64,000 bases of DNA, taken from Posidonia oceanica. Lineage: Eukaryota > Streptophyta > Magnoliopsida > Alismatales > Posidoniaceae. Where the stretch lies: contig JAZBRS010000029.1 in the NCBI GenBank assembly GCA_037176725.1, positions 45,146,001 to 45,210,000 of the forward strand, read 5' to 3'. Below, one piece after another: positions 21,125-32,195 of the stretch (positions are counted from its first letter, which is position 1; each line of letters opens with the position of its first letter). The notes beneath the pieces were generated by a model. It was not told the origin of the DNA, searched no databases, and saw nothing but the letters and a program-made list of their open reading frames with translations. The position numbers were made by a program, and so were the translations under genes.

Positions 21125-21671
21125 CTAAGAGGGGCCGTCGGGGTATTTGCAGGTTGGCGGGTGGATAAAGGGTGTTGTTGGGGAGGCTGTGTTGGCTCTG
21201 GTTAGGGGTTGCAAGCAGATAGGGGGTTGAGCCTCTGGTTGCATAGTGGGCCTCACGGCAGCGCGCTCCAGCTTGGCGTCCAGCCGGATCATGTGAATCC
21301 CTGACTCAGAACCGGCAAGCGCTGCATGATAGAGAGTAGAAGGGAAGGGCTCGGAGATGTTCTGAATATGATCAGAAGGGTCCACCATAGACGTAGCGGA
21401 CCCAGAGGGGAAGAGAGAATGCACACCTAAGGTCCCCGTGCCTCCCGAGCCAGAATGCTCCAGCAAAGGCTGGTGGACAATGCTTGGATTGGGGGGAGCT
21501 GTCCCTAATGTAGGGGAAGATGCTGATGGAGGGGTGGATGATGATGCTGCCTCCTGTGTGTTGATACTGATGACCTTTTGGTCAATCAAGTCCTGCAATG
21601 CGCCCCACAGAGTGAAGCAATTATTCGTCGAGTGCCCAACAACTCGATGAAAATCGCAAAAGTAATTGTCA
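21125..21671 (-). pseudogene. Element D gag C-terminal fragment
   Basis: Minus-strand frame with DNYFCDFHRVVGHSTNNCFTLWGALQDLID, the CxxHR...GHSTNxCFxL block typical of plant Ty3/gypsy Gag, followed by Ser/Pro-rich sequence and SGIHMIRLDAKLERA. B has the same block at about 34330-34430 and 34690-34730. The homology to B's gag stops at about 21670, where the polypurine remnant and LTR of element B begin; the upstream gag is missing from the window. Structural protein of the particle; fragment only. Confidence 0.88.
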
Positions 21672-21683
21672 AGGAGGGGCATC
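21669..21683 (+). promoter_or_regulatory. Polypurine-tract remnant outside the 5' LTR of element B
   Basis: The 15 bases TCAAGGAGGGGCATC directly before TGTTGACACCCC match the PPT end of elements A and G (TCAGGGAGGGGCATC) at 14 of 15 positions. A PPT belongs before a 3' LTR, but this LTR is followed by a PBS and gag, so it is a 5' LTR. D's gag homology ends exactly where the tract begins. Confidence 0.65.
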
Positions 21684-24600
21684 TGTTGACACCCCACTTT
21701 TGACCTCTGTTAAGTGGCTCTCTCCCACTCTCTAGTGGAACAACTTAGGAAACCCCACACCACAAAAAACCAGAAAATTAAAAACTTTCAAACCCTAAAC
21801 CTTCCAAAAACCCTTCAAAAATCCCATTTAAAACCTTAGAAAACCCTAGGTTAAACGCTAGGTCAAACCTTAGAAACCCTAGGTCACACACTCACACAAA
21901 ACCCCTTCAAATCCAAGTCATCATCCTTCTTTCGCTCCTCATTATCCTTTTCTCTCTCCTCATTATCCTTTTCCCCTCTCCTCATTATCCTTTTCTCTCT
22001 CCTCTTTATCCTCCCTCTCTTTCTCCATCTTTTCTTGCTCTCCAACGGACCCAACTCATTCTCGCTCCTCTTCACTTCTTCCCCTTCTTTCCTTCTATTT
22101 TATTTCTATTTTTATTTTATTTTATTCCATCTTATTTGATTTTTTTTTAATTTCCCCTTTTCCTTTGCTTTCCTTCTTTCTTTCTTTCTTTCCTATCTTC
22201 CCATTCCTTTTTCTCCAAAACCTTAAATCCTGACCAAACTCTAAACCTAAATCCTAAAAGCCTACACCTCAAAAACCATTTCAAAAAGAACTCTTAAGAA
22301 AAACATAAAATAAAACAAATTAAAACACTTAGGAAACAAATCAAAACAACTTAAAATCAATCAGAAACAATTTAAAAACATAAATCTAATTAAAAACAAA
22401 TCACAACAACTTAAAATCAATCAAAAACAATTTTAAAAAAACTTAAATCTAATTAAAAACAAATCAAAACAACTTAAATCAATCGAAAACAATTTAAAAA
22501 CTTAAATCCAATTAAAAACAAATCAAAACAACTCAAAATCAATTAAAAATAATTTAAAAACTAAAAAAAAAAAAATTATAACAAACTAAAAGACTTAAAA
22601 CAATTAAAATCAAAACCTTAAAAAACAATTAAAAAACTTGGAAATGCAATTAAAATCCAATAAAAAAGCAACTAAAAACTAAGAAAACAATCTAAAAGAC
22701 CAATTAAAACAATCAAAACAAAAACCCTTTAAAAACAATTAAAAGTTAAAAAACAAGTTTAAAAACAAAACAAACAATCTTTTAAAACCTCAAAACCCTA
22801 ATTTAAGAAAAAAAAACTTAAAAAAGAAAACAATCTTCTAAAAACCTTGAAACCCTAATTAAAAAGCTTAAAAAGAAAACGGTCCTCTAAAAAAGCTTCA
22901 AACCCTAATTCAAAACATTCAAAACACTAAAAAACAATTATTTAAAATTCTAAAAGAAATACAACTTTAAAACCAAAAACCCAAATTCCTCCTCTTCTTT
23001 TTCTCCTCCTTTTTCTTCTTCCTTTTTTCCTTCATTCTTTCTTTTCTTTTCTTCCTCTTCCTTCCAAGCCCAACCCACGACACATTTTTTTCTTTTTTTT
23101 CCCTTCATTTCCTCCATCCGGGCCCAGGCCCACTTCCCAATTCCTCCTTCCTTTCTTCTTTTTTTTTTTCTTTTCTTTTCCTCAACTCCTTTTCTTCTCA
23201 GCCTAATCCTGCCTGTTCACTCCTTATTTTCTTCTCCTTTTTTCTTCCTCAGCACAACCTTCAGCCCACAGCCAGCCCACGACCCAGAACCTTCCCCTCT
23301 CCTTCCTCTTTCCCTCCTCATTCAAGCACGCAAGCCTCTGCACTCACACACACTCACAGCACAGCCTTGCCGCCGCACACTCCATCCCTGCCTAGACTCC
23401 ACCGTGTGGCGGAGCCAGCCTCACAGAGCCCCCTACTCCCCCGGCCTTCTCCTCTCACTGCCATGACCTGCCAGCCACCTACATTGCTGCCAATCTCCTG
23501 CCAATTGGCCAGACCAGCCATGCCTCCTGCCAGCTCCATTCGAGTGCCCCAGCTCGAACAAAACCCTTCTCCTTCTTCCTCCTCCAACCACCTCATTCGT
23601 GCGGCTGAGAGAGAGACCGGAGAGAAGCCAAAAACCAGAGCATCCTCCCCATTAGCAAACCTGCAACTCCCCAGAACACACAGACCTCCACAGCTTCCAG
23701 AACCCTCCCAAATTCCTCCCATCCACTCACCAGACAATCACCTTCACGACCCAACTCCCAGCCCACCCTCTCACACTATCCAGAACACCCAATCCACCAC
23801 AAACACCTTCACACACTTCTGCCCAGAAACCATCCCAAAAACTTCCAAACCTCCACAACATCCAGAACCCCGTTCCAACCTCACCACCACACTCGCCTCA
23901 CTTCCACGAGCCAGAACCACCACTCAGAGAGGACCGGAGAGCCACCGGCTGGCCCGAGCCCACATACACAGTCAAACCACCCAAGAAACTCCAGATTCTG
24001 CTTCCGTGCTCGAAGCTTGCGTCCAAGTGCTCAAGAAGCATCCCCACGGTGCCAAGAACATCCTCCGATTGCCTCCGAGCTCCGTCGACCACTGCAGCAC
24101 CGTCGTCGACCACTGCCGCTCCATCAGTACCAGACCGACGTCGTTGGGACATTCCGGCGTGCTCCAAAGGTAAATAACCTCGGATCCTTGCTCAGCATGT
24201 CCTGTTCTTGCTTCCTAGATAGGTGGTTTTTAAATTAGAGGCCTAGCTTAGTTTTCCCGTGCCGCCGTGGGGTCGTCTTCCTTGACGAGCCCCCGCGTTT
24301 CCGTCGGCCTGTCCAGCGCACTCTGGGCTGCTCCATCGCTCCAGGCTTCGCTCCGAGGTTCGCCAGCACGCCAGCATGCCCCCTCCGGCCTCTGCGAGCT
24401 GTCCTCAGCCCTCCTCCGCTCGCGCGACGTCTGCAACACGCTAGAGCCACTACAGGAGCCACTGCTAAGCCGTCCCGTCGCCTCGCTGCACCAGACGTTC
24501 CCAGACTTTGTCTAGAGCACCACCGGAACATCGGGGAGCTGGATCAACGCAACTTGGCCCTCGCCACTGCCTCCAGGCTTCCTCCCGTCCTCTGCCGTCT

Positions 24601-27404
24601 TTGTGTGCTACCTCCAGGCCCGTTCGGCCACCTCCTTCGCCGCAACGCTTCTGCGACAGCTCCGCTGAATCCGTCGGACCTTCGGGATGCTTCCGCACCT
24701 CGCTCTGAGCTCTGCAGCAGCTCCCAGCAGCTGGAACGCCTCCGACCATCACTGCAATAGACCACCGACGTCGCCAGCACACACCAGACGCCCTCCGACG
24801 CCGCCGACAGCTCCAGACACTCTGCTTGCACCAGCTCCTGCCTCCAGGGCCCCCAGCACTGCCATGCGCCTGCCGTCACCGCCGCTGCTGCTTCTTCTTC
24901 CGCCGGCACTGTTGCTGAGCTATGCGGGGAAGAAGACGACTATTCATTTATTTTTTTTGTTTTTAAAAGTTTAGTATGGTTTTAATGCATGCATTGCTTT
25001 TAATTTCTTTAGGTTTTAAATAATTGCAAGTAGGTCCGGCCGCAGTTAAGCATTTCTTTTTATTTTTTGCAGTCAAGTCTGTTAGTTTTTTTTTAATTGC
25101 TTTCAGGTCCTATCTTAGAATCAAATCATTTAATTTTCTTTTGTTAGTTTATTGCATTGCAGTTAAATGCTTGAGTTTTAGTTTATTGCATGCAGGTCCT
25201 TCATTTAAATATTTAAATGCATCTGAATGTTTAGTTTAATGCATGCATTGCATTTTAGCCCTCATATTTGTTTAAATTGCATTTCAGTCCACTATTGGTT
25301 TGCATTTCATTTAATGTTGCATTTAAACTATATTGCATTGCATTAAAAGTCAGCATTTTTGCTTATTTGCATCTGGGTCCACCTGCATGGTTTCAAAATC
25401 ATTTAAATACCATTTAAAACCATATTGCATTAAAATAAAATGCCACATGTTTCCAAATTTGCATTCCAGTCCTGTGCATGGTTTATAAATCATTTAATTT
25501 GCATGTTTACCGTAATACATTGCATGCAAGTCGTCTGATTAACTTTTATTTGCATTTTAGTCCTCTACCAATTGATAAAATCATTTAAATCACATGTTTA
25601 CCTTATTGCATTGCATTAAAAAATTCAAAAAATCATTTAATTGCATTTGGGTCCTTTATTCAATCAGTTTTCATTTAAAGCATGTTTAAAACCATATAAC
25701 ATTGCTAAAAACCCATAAAAATGTTTTAATTGCATGTTAATCCAATCAGTTGTAAATCAAGCATTTAACTTTGCATTTTATCTTATTGCATTGTATTAAT
25801 AAACCAGAAAAATGTAATAATTGCATTTAGGTCCATCTACTGTGAGTCAGTAGTCTGTTTTTGCATTTTTACATTGTAAAAAACCCCTGAAAAATCCCAT
25901 AATTGCATTTAAGTCCATCTGTTGTTAATCAGTCATTTAATTCATGTTTTAAACCTTATTGCATTGCAGAAAAATCTTGAAAAAACTTAATAATTGCATA
26001 TCAGTCCAGTTTACATGTAATCAATCATTTAAATCATGTTTCAAACTATATTGCATTGCAGAAAACACCAATAACATGTTTTATTTGCATTTTAGCCCTT
26101 TATGCTTACAAATGCCATGTTTAGTTGCATTTTAGACCATTTTGCATTGTTTTAAAAGCCCATTGTTTTCTAAAATTGCATATTGGACCCAGTTTTCAAC
26201 TTTTGCAAGTCTGCATGTTTTCCTTGCATTGCATTTAGGTCCTATAAGTTTTTAAAACTGCATTTAGGTCCTTTTCTTGCATTTTTGCATGCATAACTCC
26301 TGTTTAGCCTTGCATTCACCCATGCATGGTTTCTTTATCATCTTTTGCATGCATTAGGCCTATTTCACACATAGTTAGGCACATTTTGCACATAGGACCC
26401 TGTAGTTTTCCCAAATTACACTTAGGTCCCTGCATTGCATTTTTGCATGCATTTGCATTCCCATGTCATCAATCGTTGCATCTTTGCATCCATTCCAGCA
26501 TTTTCATCACTTTTGCATGCACACATCTTGCATTGCACAGCCTTAGGGACTATTTGCACTTAGGCCCCTATCTTTTCTGGCCCTTGAGCCTTTTGACTTG
26601 AAATCCGAATAACTTTTGATCGGACCGTTGGATTTCCATGATCTAACTGTCCAGGTCTTCCTAGTTGAATGATCTTTCATTTAAACCAAAGTTATCTCAG
26701 ATCAGGCTTCAGATCCTCAAGATAAGTCCATCTGAATCACAACACATCATTCATTTGCATTGCATGCATCGTTTTGTGTGCCCACTTTCCTCTTTGCTTA
26801 CTGTTGCACTGTTTTGCGTGTTTGCCATCACTTTTGCACCGTTTTGCATGCTAGCATCTGTTTTCACCTATTTTCGCATCATTTTGCGTGCCTACTCCTA
26901 TTTTCGCTTGCTTTGCACCATTTTGCGTGCCAACTCTTGTTTTCTCTTGCATGTCGCTTGCATCTGCTTGGTTTTCTTCGCTGTTTTGTTTTAATCGCTT
27001 GCATTTGCATTAGGGCAGTGATGCTTATTGCCTAGAGTTCTCACGGACCAGGGTTCACCCGGTTCGGAACACAAACAGCGCTACTGAGCACATAGTTTGC
27101 ACGTTTACTTTCCTTGTGCACCGCATCATTTAGAACACACATTTGAACTTGTAATAACAGCATACCTAGCATTTAAGCATTCAGGCACATCCTTTAGCAA
27201 GCATTCATGGCACTTAGGCCTTCAAAGCGTGCATTATCCCTCAAAAGCAAGCGTAAGCCTAGAAAGACCGCTCCTCGGGCGTGTCGGGGGTGTCTAACAC
27301 CTTCCCTGCGCGTAATAGGAGTCCTTACCCTTTCTCTAGCCCGCAATGACCCTTTTGCCCTTGTCCTTGGCACGAGACATCTTCTTTGCATAGCATTTGC
27401 ATTG
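21684..27404 (+). repeat. 5' LTR of element B, first part (subfamily 2)
   Basis: Begins TGTTGACACCCC. Composition blocks follow the same order as in LTR A: CCCTAAAA-rich, CT-rich with CTCATTATCCTTTTCTCTCTC repeats (21930-22020), A-rich with AATTAAAAACAAATCA words (22260-22980), CT-rich and then GC-rich gene-like (22990-24930), a TTGCATTT-rich T-rich region (24960-26560), a decayed ACCGTTTTGCRTGC array (26760-26960) and the conserved tail. The start and the middle resemble G's LTR (48537-54703) more than LTR A or S. It is interrupted at 27404 by solo LTR C and resumes at 30764. Confidence 0.9.
27400..27404. repeat. Target-site duplication CATTG, left copy (solo LTR C)
   Basis: CATTG directly precedes TGTAGACACCCC at 27405; the matching copy is at 30764-30768 directly after GGATTACTACA. 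Confidence 0.9.
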
Positions 27405-30400
27405 TGTAGACACCCCATTCTAACAGCCCAGAAGTTGGTTGTTTTCTCCTACAGGCTCGTGTGGACTCTGGATTGGCACTCCTCTTTTCTACCTCTTTTC
27501 AAACCCAAAACCTAGCCCAAAACCTCACCTAAATCCCAAGCCAAAACCTCAAGCCTTTTTACACCTTTCTTCCACCTCTTTGGCCCAAGCCCAAGCCTTG
27601 TTGCAGCCTTTTGCCAATTGAGCTCGTTGAACGCTGGAACAGGCAGCGTCCAACGTTGGACGCACCCTGTTCCAGCGTCCAATGTTGGACGCCCTCTGGT
27701 CTGGCGTCCAACGGCTCGGTTGCAGTAGCGGTTGCTCCGCCTCCTTCTGCTCACCTCCCGTCCAATCCACCGCCTCCCCTTACTTACTACCCGTCCCTTC
27801 TTCCACTCCACGCCATCCACTACCTTCCAAGCTTGAGTAACTATCCATCTCTCCTCCATTTTAGTGGATTTCCCGCTCTCCTTGCCCTCACTGCCGTTTG
27901 CCGCCCTTGCCAGCCATCATCGGCCTCCTCGCCATCGACTGACATGCCCATGCCCCTCTTGCCGATCCTCGTGGCCTTCCCACACCCAGAGCACTTGCCA
28001 TTCGCCTGTAATTGCCGCCCAAGCCGCTGTAATTCGCAGTAGAACCCATACATCCCTCAAACAAAACCAGTGCCAACCACCCATCTTCCTCAAGACACAC
28101 AGAGCAGCATAGCCCGTTTCCACTGCAATTCTCCACTTACAGAGAGAAACCAAGTATCCACCTTCATCCCGGACCTTCAGCCAACCTCTCCTGTGCCTCC
28201 AGCAGCCCGCACGAGCTCGCCGGAGTCGGCTGGTCATCCACTTCCGCAGCGCTGGTGAGGGAGGCCGACACGTCGTTCTAGGCCATGACAAGGTAAGATT
28301 TCTATCCTCGTAGCTCATGCATGCTAGTGTGTACGTCCCCATGCAACCTTGCATTTTTCTAAATCCTTTTGGCCATGATTCATGGTCGGAATGGAGTTCA
28401 GTGTGTTGGATGCACCACCTGGTGCGTCCAACGTTGGACGCGGCATAGGCCAGCGTCCAACAGCCCCTCTTGCTCTACTCTGCTTTGCTCTTGTTCAGTT
28501 GCTTTCCATGCCTCTTCCTTGCATGCTTGTTTGCAAACATATGCTATTTGCCTCCTTTTAATTCTCTCTAATGCTATACCATGTTTTTAACTTGTTCCAT
28601 GCATGTTTGATTGCTTTTTGCATGCTTAATGATCAGTTTGTCTCTTGCCTGTGTTGGACGCTAGGGTGAGCCACATCCAACGTTGGACGTTGGTTCACCT
28701 AGCGTCCAACGTGTCTACTTGCTGTGCTTTGCTTCCATGCCTACTCCATGCATATTTTGAGTATTATTTTGTGATCCATGCATGCTTAGAGATGCCTAGC
28801 TCCTAAGGCAACCATACTTAGGCTTGCTAGGATTCCTTTAAGCCATGTATTCCCTTTTTTTAAGTTTGAAGCTCATGTTCTTATATGCATGCCTTCTTTT
28901 ATCTTGCCTCCTTGTATTGAATGCTTGCCATGCCTCCTTCGCATGCTCCTGTTAGTCTCTTACATGTTCTTAGTGTGTTTGCATGCATCTAGGTGGGGTA
29001 GAGCTGAGCTCCCCCTTTAGAACAGGTGAGTTTGCATGCCTGGGTCGTTGGACGCCAGAGCCTTCAGCGTCCAACGTTGGACACTGCTGGCTCTAGCGTC
29101 CAACGCCCTGGCTCATCTCTTGATTGTTTAATGCTTGCATACCTCTCTGATCTTGCTTATTTACTTGCTTCTTGTGTTCTTATGCATGTTTAGCTTCAGT
29201 AGCAGCTGTTCTTAAGCTTCCATTAATTTATTTGCTTGTTTGTGCATACTTTTTGTGTGTTGTGCCTCTCAGAGCGTTGTACGCTGCTGGTGCTGGCGTC
29301 CAACGTTGGACACTGGCCTAGCTCGCGTCCAACGCCCTGGTTGTGCCTCTGGCTTGGTACTCAACACAGGTAAGGTCTGATTTATTCTTTTATGCCTCCC
29401 TTGCTTGCTTGCTTGCTCCATGCTCTACCCCAGTGACCCAAATGCATGATCCCAACTCTCCTCTATCACTTGTATGCATCTTTTCTCCCCTCTGCCTTCT
29501 ATTCTTGTTGGACGCCAGCCTCTCTAGCGTCTAACATTGGACGCCCAGCCTCCAGGCGTCCAACAACCTGCATGTTTGGATCCTTGATTCTGGCATGTCC
29601 CTTGCCCTGATTCTTCCTCTAATCTTCTGTTAGGTTAGATTAGCATGTCTAGCACCCATTTAGTTGCATATTTGCATCTGTATTGCATCCATATAGTTAG
29701 AATGCATGGTTTTTCAAAATGTGCATGCTGTCTGTCTACAGTGAGTGTTGGACGCGGGCTCTCCCAGCGTCCAACGTTGGACGCTGGTGTTTCCAGCGTC
29801 CAACGCTTGCAGATGGCTGACAGCCGTTTTAAAGCATCGATTTTGTTTCGCTCGCCGTTTCTCGCGTTTTATTGCTTCTTTGGCTTGCTGTAACCCTAAT
29901 GCATGTTGCCCACCCCTTCGATTTGATTTCGCACCCCGCTTTGCCTCTTTTTCCGCACTTTGCCCCATTTTCTGCATTTTTGCATTGTTTTTCTACTCTT
30001 CTGCATGGTTTTCCGCACCCCTTTGCATTGCTCTCCGCCTTTTGCATCGTTTTGCGCGTTTTGCAGTATTTCCCGCATTTTTCGCATCATTTTCCGCACC
30101 TGTTTTACTTTATTGCTTATATGTCGCTCGCATTGCTTGGTCTTCCAGCCATTTTGTTTTATCGCTTGCATCTACATATAGGGTCGTGATGCTTACTGCT
30201 TAGGAGTTCTCACGAACCAGGGTCCGCCTAGTTCGGAACACTAGCAGCATGGCTGAGCACTTAGATAGCACGTTTATTTCCCTTGCATAATAGGTAAGCA
30301 TTTAAGGCATTTAGGCATTAGGCTAGCAAATCCCTGCATAGCACGAGATTGCCTAAGAAAGACTGACTCTCGGACGTATCGGGGTGCCTAACACCTTCCC

Positions 30401-30763
30401 CGTGCGTAACAGGAGTCCTTGCCCTTTCTCTTGGCTCGCATCGACCTTTCTCTTATCCTAGGCCTGAGTCATAGCATAGTATAATAGCATAGCATAGCTT
30501 AGCTTATCATTGCGTCTCTTTGCCCCTCCTTGCATCCGGTTCAGCATGTCTTTTCATGCTTTACCCCCTAGTTTTCCTTGTCTTCCAATTCAATAGACCC
30601 GATGGCGACTCCGAATTGTCTTATCATTTCTTTTCTTTCGTTTTGCCAGCATTTCCGAGTCGAGTTCTTCCCTTGGATCCAGCTGCATATAGTGAGCCTA
30701 TTTTGATCGGTGCACACAAGCTTTGGTAATGTGCATAGACGATTAAAATTCAGGATTACTACA
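27405..30763 (+). mobile_element. Solo LTR C (third LTR family, 3.36 kb)
   Basis: Starts TGTAGACACCCC, ends GGATTACTACA and is flanked by the 5-bp duplication CATTG. There is no internal region and no PPT or PBS at its edges, so it is a solo LTR left by recombination between two LTRs. Its last 600 bp match the conserved tail of the other families (TATA-like CATATAGGG at 30174-30183, GTTCGGAACACTAGCAGC, CGGACGTATCGGGG, and a PBS-like TGGCGACTCCG at 30603-30613), but the body differs and is dominated by palindromic modules. A donor-like ACAAGGTAAGATT lies at 28289-28301. B's LTR continues in register on both sides. Confidence 0.93.
27620..29815 (+). repeat. Seven dispersed palindromic double-hairpin modules in LTR C
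   Basis: Modules near 27625-27717, 28407-28460, 28652-28714, 29046-29108, 29274-29335, 29506-29566 and 29747-29806. Each contains, with small changes, GTTGGACGC, spacer, the 18-bp palindrome GCGTCCAACGTTGGACGC, spacer, GCGTCCAAC. The core can fold as two adjacent hairpins or as one long inverted repeat. In several modules the spacers are complementary too, and differ between modules: CTGGAACAGG/CCTGTTCCAG in the first, GCACCA/TGGTGC in the second, GCTAGG-TGA/TCACCTAGC in the third, and GCTGG/CCAGC in the seventh. The modules are separated by unrelated TGCATGC-rich sequence, so this is not a simple tandem array. Confidence 0.9.
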
Positions 30764-30768
30764 CATTG
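30764..30768. repeat. Target-site duplication CATTG, right copy (solo LTR C)
   Basis: Directly follows the LTR end GGATTACTACA; pairs with 27400-27404. Confidence 0.9.
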
Positions 30769-31027
30769 CATTGCATCTCTTTGTGTGGTTTTGCATGTTT
30801 TTCATGCATTTCCCCAGTTTTCCTTGTCTCCCGACTTAATAGACACGGTAGCGACTTTCTTTTGTCTTTTCTTTCTTTCTTCCCTTTGGCTTTTCGCCCC
30901 TGTTTTTGGTGTTTTGAGTTGAGTTTCCTCCTCAGATCACCCGCTAATTGTGAACCTGATTTCCGATCGGTGCACACGAGCTCTGGCAGCGTCCACGGAT
31001 GATCGCGAAACTCATGGGATCGCTACA
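30769..31027 (+). repeat. 5' LTR of element B, second part (LTR end)
   Basis: Continues the conserved tail interrupted by LTR C: CATTTCCCCAGTTTTCC, AATAGACACGGTAGCGAC (a degenerate PBS-like copy at 30849-30859), and GATCGGTGCACACGAGC, ending GGATCGCTACA one base before the PBS. Confidence 0.9.
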
Positions 31028-31028
31028 G

Positions 31029-31046
31029 TGGCGACTCCGCTAGGGA
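31029..31046 (+). promoter_or_regulatory. Primer-binding site of element B (tRNA-Arg type)
   Basis: TGGCGACTCCGCTAGGGA, one base after the LTR end. It begins with TGG, the complement of the tRNA CCA end, and resembles the tRNA-Arg type PBS known for Ogre-like elements. Minus-strand DNA synthesis would start here. Confidence 0.8.
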
Positions 31047-32195
31047 TACTAGACTCCGACTTTCATTTTTGGCTTTCTCTCCGCTTGGGTTTTGCATTCT
31101 TTGCTTGCCTTGTGCCTTTGCCTTGTCTATTTGCTCGCTCGCCTGTCTTGATTCCCCGTAAGTCGCACAGTGGTGACTTTGCTAAGGATTTAGACCCTGG
31201 CTTTCCTCCTTGGCTTTTTGCTTGCATTGTTTTTGCTTGCCTTACCTGTTTACATGCTTTATTGCCTGCTTTACCTTTACATGCTCTACTGCTTACCTGT
31301 CTTTACTTATTTACCTGCTAGCTCGTCATTACCTTTTGTTCTTGTATAATGCATGCCTAAATACTTGTTTGGCACAATAATACATGCCTTTTGAATGGTA
31401 ATTGCTTTGTTTTACACCCTTGCTATGCCACTGCACACGCACATGCCCGGCATACTATGCCTTTTGACATGCTAAGTGTTTCTTTCCACTGTCATGTCCA
31501 CATACACTTGCACATACCATGCCGATGCCTTTTGCTGTGATGTGTGTTGATTGCTTGCCATGTTTGGATGTTTTCTTCCCCGTTTTTGCGCTAGGCTTAA
31601 GGACAAGTAGAGACTGGTTGTCCCCTCCCCTTGGCAAATAAAAACAGCAAGTAAAAGTCAAATCTAGGATCTACTAGAGACCTCAACACACCTTCACCCC
31701 TTGGGTTAATAAAACACGCAAGATTAAAAAACTTTAATCATTTTGCATGAAGCATCATATAGGGCATGCATCTTCTCATCCTTGAGTCTACTTATTAGTT
31801 TGAGAAGGACAGTCTCGGTCTCTCGTTTAGCTGCTTTGGCACAGAGCGAGTCGATCGGTCTGTCCCCCCTTGTCAGGGGTCGCGTCGGTGTTACTAGCAG
31901 GTACAGCCCATGCTTAGGCAGGGTCAAGGCCACTACTGCACCACCTGTCATACCTGAGCTCTAGGCCAGGGTCTAGATGGGAGCCTCACTTTTTGACCGA
32001 GTCGGTGACCCACACACTTGTGAGTCCGAAGTAGACAACTTACTAGGACACACTAGATTGGTGAGAGAGAGCATGCTAGATAGCATACCATCTGCATGAT
32101 TGCATCCATACCACCAACTAAACATTTGCATTTTTTCTTTCAAGTTCTAACACCTGTTTGCTTTGTCTGCAACAGAGATCAGTGAGCGAGTTCCC
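31047..32195 (+). other. Element B leader between PBS and gag, with duplicated PBS-like site and candidate intron
   Basis: Non-coding. A second PBS-like copy, TGGTGACTTTGCTAAGGAT, lies at 31171-31189 and is followed by similar sequence (TTAGACCCTGGCTTTCC against ACTAGACTCCGACTTTC), so the start of the leader is an old direct duplication of about 142 bp. A perfect donor-like GTAAGT occurs at 31158-31163. An acceptor-like end (TTCTAAC branch-like motif, pyrimidine-rich tract, CTGCAACAG ending at 32175) lies 20 bases before ATG 32196. Splicing between them would remove 1018 bases; this is a prediction only. Confidence 0.55.

Larger units (their letters stand above)
14148..21671 (-). mobile_element. 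Element D: Tat-lineage retrotransposon, internal portion interrupted at both ends
   Basis: Reads right to left as gag C-terminus, protease/G-patch, linker, RT, RNase H, archaeal-type RNase H, integrase and part of the post-pol region. The left limit is the end of element A's LTR; D's own 3' end must lie left of the window, beyond A. The right limit is the 5' end of element B, so D's remaining gag and its 5' LTR should lie beyond B, outside the window. D is the oldest element here, since both A and B are inserted in it. Confidence 0.88.

Noticed and set aside
23367..24173. 268-codon proline-rich ORF in LTR B
   Set aside because: C-rich composition without conserved motifs; the corresponding block of LTRs A, S and G has no homologous frame.
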